Shown piece by piece: positions 22,344-33,840 of a stretch of 64,000 bases of DNA (position 1 is the stretch's first letter; each line of letters starts with the position of its first letter). The translations under genes and the position numbers were made by a program. The stretch covers positions 108,303,891-108,367,890 of the forward strand of contig CM038050.1 of assembly GCA_021397845.1 (NCBI GenBank), in the 5' to 3' direction. The notes beneath the pieces were generated by a model that was given only the letters and a program-made list of their open reading frames with translations, did not search any database and was not told the origin of the DNA. Origin of the DNA: Areca catechu (Eukaryota; Streptophyta; Magnoliopsida; Arecales; Arecaceae).

Positions 22344-23529
22344 TGATGCGGGATGTGCAAGGATGCAAACATCAACATAATGAAATACAGAAATTAAAGT
22401 GAGCAATGATTCCAAAAATATGGTTTAACTCTTCCGCAAAGAATGAAAATGTGCACTGAAGCAAACTACTAGAAGATAAATCACTTTCTCGCAGATTAGA
22501 CCTATTAGGTCAATAAATTGATTGGACCTAATGGTTAAGAAACTATTTGAATTAGGACAAGCTCTTTCAAGAGTTTAGATCCGAGAGAGAAAAGAAAAGG
22601 CTTGTTACCAGACAATGATCTCTCTTCCCTCAATAGTTGGGTCACTCAACACTCCTAGACTGGGTGTCTGGATAAGAAGGCTGAATCTCTTGAATGTGTT
22701 GGCTTCCCATCAATGGTTCCAAGGCAAGGAGGACCTCTTCTTTGGCTCTGGGCACCCAGGGATCCTACAAACAAATTAATTAGAGACCAAGGGAGAATAG
22801 GGAAAAGAAAGGAAAAGGAGATTAGCAAGGGAAGGAGAAGAGGATGCAATGGAGTCTTGGAGACTAGAGAACTCGATTGGGCCTCACACCCTTCTCTCTC
22901 ATGGAGTGGCAATGCTTGGAGCAATGGAAGTAAAAGAAATTTTTTTATTCATTATTTAACATCCCATTATAAGAGGAGGAGGGGTATTTATCATTCACCC
23001 AAGCCTCTTTGAAATTTGAATTAGAGAGATTACATGCACTAATCAAGGAGGAATAATTGGGATGCCTCATTTGAATTTGAAAAACCTTCCATGTTGGCGT
23101 GGAGATAAAAATGGGGCACCCCATTTGAATTTTGAATTCCATGCTTTGGGTGCCAAGGATGGGGACCTTCCATGTTGGCATGAAGAGTGAGGTGGGGACC
23201 ATCTTATGTGGAGGATGAGGTGGTGCAAGGAATAGGTTCCTTCTAGAGTCTTTTCTTGCATGGAGAGTGAAGTGGCATCCTCTATCCAGTGGTCATGCTT
23301 CTTGTCCTTGACTTAGGTCTATGTGTTATCCTCTTGAGTTAAACTTGACTCAAATAAAAAAAATTACAGAATAAAGAAAAGAACAATTGACTCAAATATC
23401 TAAGTACTTTATAAACATAAGGAAAAACAAAACTAACAAGATCCAAAAGTTTAATTATCTGCAATCCATAATGAGCTCGGATTGGTGTGAAATGAATGTA
23501 GCCTCTTTCAAATCCTAGTGCCCACACCA
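22344..23529 (-). repeat. 5' LTR of element D
   Basis: On the minus strand it runs from TGGTGTGGGCACTAGG to CATCCCGCATCA, 1186 bp. A TATA-like GATAAATACC (minus) lies near 22985-22995, followed by GTGTGAGGCCC near 22890. Its right flank is the integrase of N1, so D was inserted into N1; the matching left TSD was lost with the 3' end of D. Confidence 0.85.
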
Positions 23530-24540
23530 GTACTACTAGAAAACCATGAAGGAAGATGCAACTGACTTCGTGAGAAAGTGCGACCGTTGCCAATGGCATG
23601 CTCACATACAATGTTAGCCGGTCACGCCACTCTCCCAACTCTCTGCCCCATGACCATTTGCCCATTGGGGGATGGACATCTTGGGTCCCTTTCTCCCAAT
23701 GACTGGCTAATGGAAGTACCTGGTTATGGCCATCGACTACTTTACCAAGTGGGTTGAAGCGAGCCACTAGCACAGATTACTGAAGCCAAGGCCAAATCCT
23801 TCCTCTAGAAGTTGGTTATCTACCGTTTCAGTCTTCCCCACTTAATCATCAGTGATGATGGATGGCAGTTTGACAACCAAGCATTTGAGGAGTTCTGCAC
23901 CAATCTCAACATTCACCATCGCTTCACTTCAGTGGCTCACCCTCAGACCAATAGGGAGGGCCGAGGTGACCAATTGGACCATCCTCTTAGGGCTCCACAC
24001 CATACTAGATAAGGCCAATGGCCGATGGGCGAGGAGCTCCCCAATGTATTGTGGGCCTACCATACCACACCTTGGATGGTGACAGGTGAGACACCTTTCA
24101 ATCTCATCTTTAGTTTCGAGGCTATGATTCCAGTGAAGGTAGGTCTGCCCACACTATGGACAGAGCAATATGACAAAAATGAGAACCCGGCCTGCCTCCT
24201 ACTTAACCTAGACTTACTGAAAGAGATAAGGGACAAAGCTCAGCTCTATATGGTGGCCTACAGGCAACGGGTGGCCTGGTACTACAATTCTCCATGAAGC
24301 TGAAGGCCTTCTGCCTGGGTGACTTAGTCCTACAGCAAGCTAAAGTCTCATAGCCTAGGGAATGTAAAAAACTTTCTCCAAACTAGGAAGGTCCCCCTAC
24401 AAGGTGGTCGAGGCCCTACTGCATGGAGCCTACTACCTTGCTGGGCTTGATGGACCCAATTCTCACGAACCAAGAATGCCAGCAACTTGAGTGAGGATGT
24501 TCACCATATTGAAGACTCTCCTTTAATAATAAAAGTTCTT
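23530..24540 (+). pseudogene. Tat-like Ty3/gypsy integrase (module N1)
   Basis: The plus-strand reading shows a zinc-finger end (CDRCQ), then HWGMDILGPF, VMAIDYFTKWVEA, a FDNQAFEEFCTNLNIHHRFT stretch with VAHPQTN, and later LWAYHTTP, ETPFNLIFSFEAMIPV and RQRVAWYYN. These are hallmarks of the integrase of Tat/Athila-type gypsy elements, and no chromodomain follows. It is broken by stops and frameshifts (open pieces 23812-24012 and 24025-24297). The upstream part (gag, protease, RT) is absent because D is inserted at 23529 and no N1 sequence is seen beyond D. Confidence 0.88.
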
Positions 24541-24589
24541 TTTTGGTGCAACACTATTTCCCAGTTATGCAGGAACTCTACTCGTTAGA

Positions 24590-25340
24590 CTCCAAGTTTG
24601 GCAATGCAAGCCGGGAAACTCCAGAAGCCCCGCACTCTATCCGTTGGACTCCAAGTCTAGCAAAGAAAGTTAGGAAACCTATGAAGCCCCGCACTCAACT
24701 GCCTTACTGACAGTCTAAAGATGAAGCCAGGAAACTTTCAAAGCCCCACTATCTACCGCTTGACACATAGTTTGGCAAATCAAGCCGGAAAACTTACGAA
24801 GCCTCGTACTCAATCGCCTTACTCACAGTCCAGAGATGTAAGCCAGGAAACTTTTGAAGCCCCACTATCTACTACTTGACTCACAGTTTGGAAAATCAAG
24901 CCAGAAACTTATGAAGCCCCACTTAACTGCCTTGCTCACAGTTCAGAGATGTAAGCCGAAAACTTTTAAAGCCCCGCTATCTATCGCTTGACTCATAGTT
25001 CGGCAAATAAAGCTGAGAAACTTATGAAGCCCCTCACTCAACTTCCTTGCTCATAGTCTAGAGATGTAATTCATAAAATTTTGAAGCTCCGCTATCTATC
25101 GCTTGACTCACAGTTTGACAAATCAAGTCGATAAACTTACAAAGCCTTGCACTCAACCTCCTTACTCACAGTCTAGAAATGTAAGCCAAAAACTTTTGAA
25201 GCCCCGCTATCTACTGCTTGACTCATAGTTTGATAAGGAAAGCTGGGAGACTCCAGAAGCCCCACACTCCCATCTACATGATTTTCAATCCAGCAAGTAG
25301 AGCCAGGAAATTTTCAAATCCCCCTTAGCCATCTACCAGC
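24590..25340 (+). repeat. Tandem array of about 58-bp half-units (module N1)
   Basis: About 12-13 diverged units are spaced 55-59 bp, each marked by GAAGCCCCGC. Two types alternate: one continuing ACTCAACTGCCTTACTCACAG and one continuing TATCTACCGCTTGACTCAC, so the higher-order unit is about 116 bp. It follows directly after the integrase end. Tandem repeats in the 3' untranslated region are well known in Tat/Ogre-lineage elements. Confidence 0.85.
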
Positions 25341-25739
25341 TTCCAAATTTAGCAAAGAGAGCCAAGACTCTGGGAACCCTAGACTTGGCTACTATGTGGT
25401 TCATGTGGGTCACATTTGTTCCATACAGAAAAGAAAAGAGTCTAGATGAAGTCATTGCAAAACAAAAACTTTATTAAAGGAAAAAGTTTTTACAATGAGA
25501 AGGACTCCCTGACGAACAAGGAGTCCCTCAAAATCAATCAGTACAAAAGAAGAAAGATAAAAAGATGAAGGAAGAGACACAATACAATTCAAAATCTATC
25601 TTTCATTACTTTGGAAAAAGTTTACATCAAGAGGGACCTCCTGACAGGCCAGGAGGTCCTCCAAAATATCTAAGTACAAGAAAGAAAGTAAAATTATGGC
25701 GACACTACCGAGCTTTACCGGGTTGACGGGAGATCTCAC
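25341..25739. other. Spacer between array and antisense ORF (N1)
   Basis: No coding signal is seen. It contains two similar AAAGTTTTTACAATGAGAAGG / AAAAGTTTACATCAAGAGGG blocks, each followed by CTCC-TGAC and a short inverted GGAGTCC/GGAGGTCC theme (about 25480-25540 and 25610-25670). This is perhaps a duplicated terminator or 3' end of the antisense transcript. Confidence 0.5.
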
Positions 25740-26756
25740 CGATCTCTAGCTAGCCCTCGGTCGAAAGGGTGGCTGGGTCGATAGCCTCCCTCACTTCGAT
25801 CTCTGATGCGGCCACCCTTGTCTTCACCTTCAGTGTCATGTCGGCCTCTTCAGATGAGGCCTCTTCTCCATTGCCACCGCCCGGCAAGTCTGGCTTGATG
25901 GACTCTAGGCCTTTATAGGAAAAGGCCTGGGCTACCTTCATTTTGTAGTCTGTGAACCCTTGGAGGAAAGAGTCAAGGATTGCCCCCGGACCTCGTCGAT
26001 GAACACCTCCGAAACCTTGAACTTCGACATGGCTTCAGTGGCCTCCTTCTTGGCAATCTCCATCAACGCCACCGCCATCGTCACCTTCTCCTCCAAAGCC
26101 ATGGCCCAAGCATCACCACTTTAAGGTGGGCCTAGAGGGTCTACGCCCACCCCTCCAGGCATGCCACCTCCACTGTAGACTCCTCCGCCTGGTAGGTGGC
26201 CTTCTCCCTCTCCATTGCCAAGGCCACCTCGAGGTCCTTGGCCCACCTTTCTAGCTTCACCATCATGACCTTGGTGCTGGTCACTTTAGTTTAGAGGGCT
26301 CTAGTCTACCCCTCCAAGACCTGCACCCACTCGGCCTGCGCCCAGACCTCCACCTCAGTGGCCTCCAAGCACTTCCGGTGGCTGACGTCTCGCTTGGCCA
26401 ACACCAAGCAGGAGTCTGAGATCAACAAGGCATTTTTGGCCACCTTCAGTAATGGAAATGTCAGTCAAATCAACATAAGTAATGAGAGAAAGACAAAGGA
26501 AGAGAAGACTTACCACCATCAGTTGGGGGAACAGGCCTATGATGGTGGCCAACAACTGCTTGCCACTCCTCTCTCAACGATCACGCGATTGGATGACGAA
26601 CTCGACCATCCTCTTCTAGCCAAGGTCCAGGGTGACTGCCATGTTCGGTGGTACCATGATCGACATCCTGGCCACCCCCGAGCCTGTGCCTAAAGGGTGT
26701 CACCGGGCTCGAAGTGCTTGATGGCAGATGCTAGAAGCCATTGGTAGGGCGACGGT
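25740..26756 (-). pseudogene. Antisense ORF of Tat-like module N1, C-terminal part
   Basis: The minus-strand reading shows a charged, coiled-coil-like stretch (VKLERWAKDLEVALAMEREK, about 26265-26205) and a C-terminal MKVAQAFSYKGLESIKPDL with a Glu-rich tail (25941-25750). This type of protein is encoded antisense downstream of integrase in Tat/Grande-type elements of plants; its function is not established. Frame breaks are frequent. It is interrupted at 26757 by element E and resumes at 29269. Confidence 0.7.
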
Positions 26757-27348
26757 TGATGGGGACCCGAAGTGGACCGAGAGTCTGTTTTATTTTATTT
26801 ATTTGAGTGTCAGTTTCCTGTGTCACTTTAGTCAAAGTGAGCCAATTGAGTCCTATAATAAAGTAAGACAACTGAGTCAGTTGAGTCCACTTAGTCAGGT
26901 CTAGTCATTTTAGTCAGTCAGTTCCGATCGAGTCATTCAGGTCATGTACAAGAGGAGAGTTTCAGCCAGGAGATTCACCAGGCCTATCCACAGAGCCGGC
27001 CTTCATGCACCTGGACCCTTCCTGTCGCCAAGCCTGCAAGAGAGAGCTCTAGCCCATGACAGGCCCACTGTTGATCGGTCCACCAGGTTTCTTGGCCCAT
27101 ATTTAGGGTTTTCTTTCTTAGCCCTCAAGTAATGTAACCTGGGGTGAATCTATAATACCATCCCTCCCCTCTTGTATTAAATATCTTCTTCTCATGAATA
27201 CAACTTAAAAAGTTATTTATCTGAGTTTTGAGTTTTCTCCGTATTGGAGTGTGTGTGATGCCCTGGTTCTTGGTTCTTAAGTACAAGCCCAAATCTTCTA
27301 GTGACTTCTACGCTCGCCAGCGATCCTCCCCTGCTCTGTCCTGCATCA
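26757..27348 (+). repeat. 5' LTR of element E
   Basis: It begins TGATGGGGACCCGAAGTGG and ends CCTGCATCA, and is near-identical in layout to 28676-29268. It contains GTCAGTTGAGTCC-type short repeats (about 26815-26920) and a TATA-like CTATAATA near 27150. Confidence 0.88.
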
Positions 27349-28675
27349 ACTTGGTATGAGGATTAGGATTTTTCTTTTTGTCCCGGCTCTGCATCCTTCC
27401 TCCTGTCCAGATACCTGTGCAACTTCTCAAACCTCGGTCAGCCGCCAAGTCCGTCAACGCCCCCGCAACCCGATCCCCTCTCCTCTCAACACCCGTGAAG
27501 CCCGTCTCCAACCTTCTGCCTCCATCCTATGACCCTCCCTAATGCCTCCACCCGTGAAGCCCGACCGCATCCCACGCCCACCACTACTGCCAGTTTCGCA
27601 GATCCACACCACCGGTCTCCAACCCCGCCGGGTCCGCCATGGCCACCACCGCCGACGAAGCACACCGAAGACCCTACTCCACCCAGCCACCAAGCAAAAG
27701 AAGGGCGTCTGGAGGCACTACCCGATCTATTCCATCGCCAGCCACCGCATGACGCACCAGCAACCCGAAACTCCATCCATCCAGCCATCCTCGTCCCATG
27801 CCACCATCGGCCTTCGCCCAGTGCAAATCGCCGGTGAAGCCCACCGGGAAGCCTTCCCCTATTATACTGTTTCGGTCTATGAGGAAGGGAGGGGCAGCGG
27901 TGAACTTCTGGATCGGCGATGGGGAGCAGCGATCGACGGTGGCCCTCCTCGACCTCGTCATCCTTTTCACGGTGGCACTCCTGGCCTCCTTCCATCCAAG
28001 GATGGCGGACATCCAGGTGACGAAAGCTCGATCCGACGGGCGGGCCATCATTCTCTTCGACACATTCAGCTTCTCCCGCTGCCAACGATGCCGCCGAATG
28101 CCGTCGCCACCATGTCATCCACCGGAGTCATCTCCCCGAGCCACCGACTCCACCCCAGCTGTCGATCAGCACCGCCTCCTACCAGATCCTCTCCAACAAG
28201 GAGAATGGCTCTGAATTCCGACTCCCCAGCCACAGATTCCCTCTCCAGATCCATCCCCTCTTCGAATCCGCCGGTGCCACCACAGGATCTCCACCGTGGC
28301 CGGTCGCCATCTTCCTCCCCAATGTCATCGCCCGCAGAGCAGCCCGAAGCCCCTGCCTTTCGTCCCTGGTGTTGGTTCGCGAAGAAGATGAAGAAGGTAT
28401 GAACGTGAAAGCATACCCGCTTTACTATTGCCAACTTCAACAACGCATGGTTTTCAGAGCAACGCGATTTCTAGAGTGCACGATTCCTAGAGCAGTGAGA
28501 ATTTCAAAGATACACTGATCTCAAAGCAGAAAAAAAAAATTAGAGGAAAACAAAAAAAAGAAAGGTGAAAAAAAAAATTGAAACTAGCCTTTTTATTTTG
28601 ATTTGGTTAGTTCCAGTTTCGTCAACCCCATTGAGCTTGATTCGATGGAGTCGAGTTCTCCCCACCGCAGGAGAA
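27349..28675 (+). other. Internal region of element E with GC-rich, exon-like cargo
   Basis: The primer-binding site is decayed (TGGTATGAGGAT, 27352). From about 27400 to 28400 the GC content is clearly above the rest of the window and long open frames exist on both strands; the longest plus frame is 27542-28402 (286 codons, P/S/H-rich, no recognised domain). It ends in AAGAAGATGAAGAAG followed by GTATG, which looks like an exon end with a splice donor. After 28480 the sequence turns A-rich. I cannot identify a parent gene; the low stop density may only reflect composition. Confidence 0.5.
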
Positions 28676-29268
28676 TGATGGGGACCTAAAGTGGACCAAG
28701 AGTCTATTTTATTTTATTTTATTTGAGTTCATTAGTCCTATGTCATTTTAGTCAACGTAAGCCAATTGAGTCTTGTAATAAAGTGAGACAACTGAGTCAG
28801 TTGAGTCCACTTAGTCAGGTCTAGTCATTTTAGTCAGTCAGGTCCGATCGAGTCATTCAAGTCATGTACAAGAGGAGAGTTCGCAGCCAGGAGATTCACC
28901 AGGCCTATCCAACTAGAGCCGGCCTTCATGCACCTGGACCCTTTCCTGCCGCCAAGCCCGCAAAAGAGAGCTCTACCCAAGACAGGCCCACTATTGACCG
29001 TCCATCAGGGTTTCTTGGCCCACAGTTAGGGTTTCTTAGCCCTCAAGTAATGTACCCTGGGGTGAATCAATAAATACCACCCCTCCCCCCTTGTATTACA
29101 TCTTCTTCTCATGAATACAACTTAAAAAGTTATTTTGTCTAAGTTTTGAGTTTTTCTCGGAGATTTGAGTGGGTGTGACACCCTGGATTCTGGTTCTTGA
29201 GTACAAGCCCTCATCTTCTGATGACTTCTACGCTCACCAGCGATCCTCCCCTGCTCTGTCCTGCATCA
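28676..29268 (+). repeat. 3' LTR of element E
   Basis: It starts TGATGGGGACCTAAAGTGG directly after a purine-rich GCAGGAGAA and ends CCTGCATCA. It differs from the 5' LTR by point changes and small indels. Confidence 0.88.
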
Positions 29269-30170
29269 GCAGTTATGTCTGTGGCCGCCGGTGGTGTTGA
29301 CCTCCCTCGTGTCATCGAATCGACACCACCTCCACCACCTCTAGTGATGGAGGGACTTCAACATAAGAAGGGACTGCCTAGGGGGCCCACACTGCCCCCG
29401 CTCTAGCTGTAGCATCCCCGCTGGGCTTGTGCACCGGGGGTTGGGCCACTGCTCTAGAAGAGGATGGGGCCAGCCTGGGCCTCCTCTATCCGTGGCCAAC
29501 CGATGGCTCTGTGGTGGGCCTCCGCCCCGGCTCTTCTTGGGCCCTCTTTTGTAGATCCTTCCTAGGCCTGGGAGATGCTTGCCTCTTCCAAGATATCTCT
29601 CAAAATTGATCCATGGAGAACTTCATACCTGCAAAGAGAAGGAAATCTTAGTTAGACTCAAAGCAGAGGAGAACTCTTGTGAAAAGAAAGTTTGGATTTT
29701 GGGCCTTATCCAAGGATCAGATCGGGCTGACACCAACCTCAAACAAATTATGTTCGGTCAGCAGATCCCGAAGTAGAGGAATCTTGGAGGTGACGAGCCA
29801 GTCATACACCTCCTAGTCTACAGCCTCTACCTGGGCATTCCAGTTAGGGGGTGCAGTCTGGGTCACTCCAAACCCAGTCAACTCCCTTAATCAAGACAAA
29901 AAAAAATCTATTCTTCCATCCCTTGATAGAAGTGTAGATCAAATTTGATGGCCCCGTGAGGGGGGCTACAACCACCACCTGTTATAGATCAAGTGGCATT
30001 TCAGGGAGAAGAAGGCCCTGAACAAAGAAAAATGGGCAACAATCCCATGAAAGTGACAAAGAATGGCAAAATAGAAGATAGCCCTAACTGCACCCATGGC
30101 TCCAATGACCAATCCATGCTTGGTCATAGCCCAAGATAAATAAATACTCTCGCTCCAAGTCCAATTCATA
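29269..30170 (-). pseudogene. Antisense ORF of Tat-like module N1, N-terminal part
   Basis: The minus-strand reading from about 30165 gives FYFAILCHFHGIVAHFSLFR, then AFFSLKCHLIYNRWW and, further on, EVYDWLVTSKIPLLRDLL (about 29820-29765). It then becomes P/T-rich toward 29269. The pattern (hydrophobic F/L-rich region, WW, variable P-rich middle, coiled coil, Glu-rich tail) is that of the plant Tat-associated antisense protein. It has several stops. Upstream (to the right) it is cut by the tandem array of N2. Confidence 0.65.
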
Positions 30171-33100
30171 GTTTGCAGAACTCAGGCATTTGGTGCCCAT
30201 GGCTCCAAATGACCTATCCATACTCAGTCAAGTCGAAAGGTAAAAAAATGCCCTTAGCTCCAAGTGCCCGATTCTCACTCGGGTAGAGCTTAAGGCATTC
30301 ACACCCATGTCTCTAAATGATTGATCCATGCTTGGTTAAAGCCCAAAGATAAATAAATATCCTTAGCTCAAGATTCATGCTTGGGAAGAGCTTAAAGCAA
30401 TCAGCACCCATGGCTCCAAAAATCAATCCATGCTCGGTCAGAGCCAAAAGGCAAATAAATGCCCTCACTCCAAGTGCTTAATTTGTGCTCAGGAAGAGCT
30501 CAAAACATTCATTGCCCATGACTCTAAACAACCAATCCATGCTTGCCAGAGCCCAAGGTAAATAAATGCTGATGCAGAACGAAGCTCTGATACCAAAATT
30601 GATGCAGAACAAAAATATGGAATGTGGAAGCAAATTAAATTATGTGTTTTTTTTTATTTATTTATTTTCAGAAGCCGGCTTTGACTCAAAGGAAAAATAA
30701 ACTAATGTTGAAAGAAACTAAGAAATGACAGAAAGCATAATTAAAAGGAGTGGATTATCAGAGTAACTCAGAAGTAGATCGCTGGGGATTGAGAAACCCC
30801 CAGACCTAGGGTTTACTCCTCTTTCAAGAACAGACGAAGAGAGAAGAGAAGGTTTTATACCTGACTGTGATATCTCTCGTTGCTTTAATTGAAGGACACT
30901 CTCGAGCAGATTGTAGGATCCTTGGAGACGTGGTATCTTCGCAATGGATCCTCAGATTGTAGTCCTATGGCAAGGTTGGCCTTCTTCTCGAACTCAGGAT
31001 CTGGAAGAGAAGAACAAAAAAAAAGAACCAGAAACCAAAGAAAGACACTGACCTGAGGACTTAATGAAGATTGTTGGATGTAGAAGTTCCAAGAGATCTT
31101 GATACTAATCTGACTCTTCGTTGAACTTGCTCTGTAGTTGAAACAGTTGATCTAAACCTAGATGCTGGTGGCCGGCCTCTATGTGGAAGAGGGGCCGTGG
31201 GATGTAGATGGAAATTAGGGTTTGGTGGTGGTGGAGTAGAGATGGGTGGACTAAGCTAGGGTTTTGGGATTGGAGATCTCACACCTCCTCAAGGTTCCTA
31301 GGGAACCCGGATTTACTCCCTCACGGAGCTCAACACTTGAATACAAGTGCGGAAGAGAAACACAAAGTTGCTCACAAAGAAATTGATTTCATTCATCATT
31401 TTTTTAAGAGTTACATAGAGTTGAATATAGACATAACAAGAAATAAAGTTTCATACACTTCCCATGTAGGACTAATAGGACTAACCCATACTTTAGCTCA
31501 AATCAATTCTCTCCAGACTCCTTCCATGAGTGGGCAGCCCAAAAACTCCAAGAAAACTTGAAAATCAGCTCCAAATGGCAGGTTAGGGGGTGTCTCCTAG
31601 TATCTCTCCATGATCAAGGATTTTCCCTTCATGGTTTGGCTCTTTTGGACACCTCCTAGTCTTGCTCCACAAGTTTAGGCTTCTTCCTTTCATGGCTTTG
31701 GCACTTTAGGAAACTTTTGGGTGCCTCCTTGATTTTCTCCCCAAGACATGCTCTCTTCCCTTTTATAACTTGGGTTTTTTATGGAACATTGTGGGGCACC
31801 TCCTTGATCCTCTCTTCAAGAAAAATCTTGCCATCCTGGCTTGGGTTTTATCTGGAAAGAAGTTGGCTCCTCCTTGGATTGAGGTATCTTGATGGATTTC
31901 TCCCCCAAGTGGCGCATGAAAGAAGGGACCTGCTTTCTTGTGGTGTGGGGACCAAGGCACACTGGATGGAGATGTGGCACCTCCTGGACTCTAGCGTGTG
32001 GCTGGGAGTGTGGCGCCCACTTGCTTGGTCCTGGGAAAAAATGTGGCATCTTGGAGAAGACCTAGACCACTACTAGGACCTGTATTGAGTCAACATGACT
32101 CAACAAAATTTAAATTACAGGGAAATACAGACTCAAACAAAATGAGTTGACCAGTCAACCCTTATTACAAAACCAGAAAATCCTAATTCTTCGGGCAATG
32201 TCAATCAGAGATCCAGATGGAGCCCTGAAGTCTTCTTCTGAGTCTAGTGCCCGTACCAAATGCCCTAACTCCAAGTACTTGATTCATGCTCGTGCAGAGC
32301 TCAAGGCGATCAACACCTATGGCTCCAAATGATCAATCCATGCTCGTCAAAGCTTAAAGGCAAATAAATGCCCCTAATTTCAAGTGCTTAATTTATATGT
32401 GGACAAAGCTCAAGGTGATCAGCACCCATGGCTCTAAATGACCAATCCATGCTTAGTCAGAGCCCATAGGTAAATAAATGCCCTTAGCTCTAAGTATGTG
32501 ATTTGCACTCATGCAAAGCTTAAGGCATTTGGCACCCATGGCTCTAAATGATTGATCCATGCTCGATCAGATTTCAAAGGTAAATAAATACCATCAGTTC
32601 CAAGTACTTCATGCTCGGGCAAAGCTCGAGGCATTCAGTGCCTATGGCTTTAAATGATTGATTTTGGCTTGGTCAAAGCCCAAGGCAAATAAATGCCCTT
32701 AGCTTTAAGTGCCCAATTCATGCTTGGGTAGAGCTCAAGATGATCAATGTCCATGGCTCTAAATGATCGATCTGTACTCAATCAAATCCCAAAGATAAAT
32801 AAATGCCCTCAACTCCAAGTGCTCAATTCATGCTTGGGCAAAGCTCAAGGAATTCAGCACCCATGGATCAAAATGACCGATCAATGCTCATCAGAGTCCA
32901 AAGACAAATAAATGCCCTCATCTCCAAGTGCTTGATATAAACTCAGGAAGAGCTTACGGAATTTGGTGCACATGGATCCAAAAGATCGATCTATGCTCAA
33001 TCAAAGCCCAAAATAAATAAATACCCTTAGCTCTCCAAGTACCCAATTTGTGCTTGGGCAGAGCTCAAGGCATTCAATGCCTATGGCTCTAAATGATTGA

Positions 33101-33840
33101 GCCATGCTTGGTTAAAGCTCAAAGTTAAATAAATGCCTTTAGCTCCAAGTGCCCGATTCACACTTAGGTAGAGCTTAAGGTGATCAGTGCCCATAGCTCC
33201 AAATAATTAATCTATGCTTGGTCAGAGCCCAAAGATAAATAAATACTTCCAACTCAAAGTGCTCAATTCATGCTCAAACAGAGCTTAAGATGATCAATGC
33301 CCATGGCTCTGAATGACCGATCCGCTCTCAGTCAAAGTCCAAAGGTAAATAAATGCCCTCAGCTCTAAGTGCCCATTCGTGCTCGAGTAGAGCTTAAGGC
33401 AATCAACACCCATGGCTCCAAATGATTGATCCATACTTGGTGAGAGCCCAAAGGTAAATAAATGCCCTCAGCTCCAAGTGCCTAATTCGTGCTCGGGCAT
33501 AACTCAAAGCTATCAGCACCCATGGCTTTAAAGGACTGATCTACACTCGGTCGAAACCCAAAGGTAAATTAAATACCAAGTACCCAATTCATGCTCGGGC
33601 AAAGCTCAAGGCCATCAGTGCTTGTAGCTTCAAATGATCAATCTATACTAGATCAGAGCCCAAAGGCAAATAAGTGCCCCCAGCTTCAAGTGCCTGAGGC
33701 TAATCGACACTCGGTCAACCAGAACCTTAGCAACCCATGATCGGTCAAAGCCCAGAAGCATTCAAACACCTATAGTATCAAATGATCAACCCACAATCGG
33801 TCAAAACACAATAGGCGATCAATGACCATGGCCTCGGCCA
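30121..33840. repeat. Tandem array of about 112-bp dimers (module N2), split by a solo LTR
   Basis: About 18 units are recognisable from repeated AAATAAATGCCCTCAGCTCC at spacing near 110 bp, five before and about thirteen after the inserted LTR (30570-32258). Each unit is made of two related halves, one with GCTCCAAGTGCCCGATTC and one with GCTCCAAATGACCGATCC, each followed by ATGCTCGG and AGAGC. After 33720 the units decay. It occupies the same relative place as the array of N1 but has a different sequence. Confidence 0.88.
30570..32258 (-). mobile_element. Family C LTR insertion with primer site and 11-bp second LTR stub
   Basis: On the minus strand a 1659-bp LTR (32258 to 30600; start TGGTACGGGCAC, end GTTCTGCATCA) is followed by a primer-binding site (TGGTATCAGAGC, 30595-30584) and then only 11 bases equal to the LTR end (30580-30570). 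AATGC flanks both sides (30565-30569, 32259-32263). Removing the insertion and one TSD puts the surrounding tandem array back in phase, so the TSD is real. The internal region and nearly all of the 3' LTR were deleted. Confidence 0.9.

Larger units (their letters stand above)
17306..23529 (-). mobile_element. Ty3/gypsy element D, 3'-truncated and RT-deleted
   Basis: Minus-strand order: 5' LTR (23529 to 22344), primer-binding site (22340 to 22329), leader, gag, protease, then a direct join to the end of integrase, which is cut at 17306. RT and RNase H are missing. The 3' LTR, chromodomain and GPY/F module are lost. The gag is also split by a solo LTR (19188-20978). It belongs to the same lineage as A, B, H and I. 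Confidence 0.85.
26757..29268 (+). mobile_element. Compact non-autonomous LTR element E with GC-rich cargo
   Basis: Two LTRs of 592 and 593 bp enclose 1327 bp with no gag or pol. A degenerate primer-binding site follows the 5' LTR, and the 3' LTR is preceded by GTCGAGTTCTCCCCACCGCA (28651-28670), almost the same as the 3' ends of gypsy A, B and H. The flanks ACGGT (26752-26756) and GCAGT (29269-29273) may be a decayed TSD. Size and lack of genes put it between TRIM and LARD classes. Confidence 0.85.

Noticed and set aside
23339..23773. Minus open frame of 144 codons with hydrophobic end
   Set aside because: It spans the D LTR edge and the antisense of the N1 integrase; it is a shadow frame.
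24590..25340. CRISPR-like repeat-spacer array
   Set aside because: The units are contiguous diverged tandem repeats without unique spacers, in a plant retrotransposon context.
27486..28443. Several long overlapping open frames on both strands, up to 286 codons
   Set aside because: High GC lowers stop frequency in all frames; no domain or codon pattern favours one frame. I describe the region as cargo of element E rather than as a gene.
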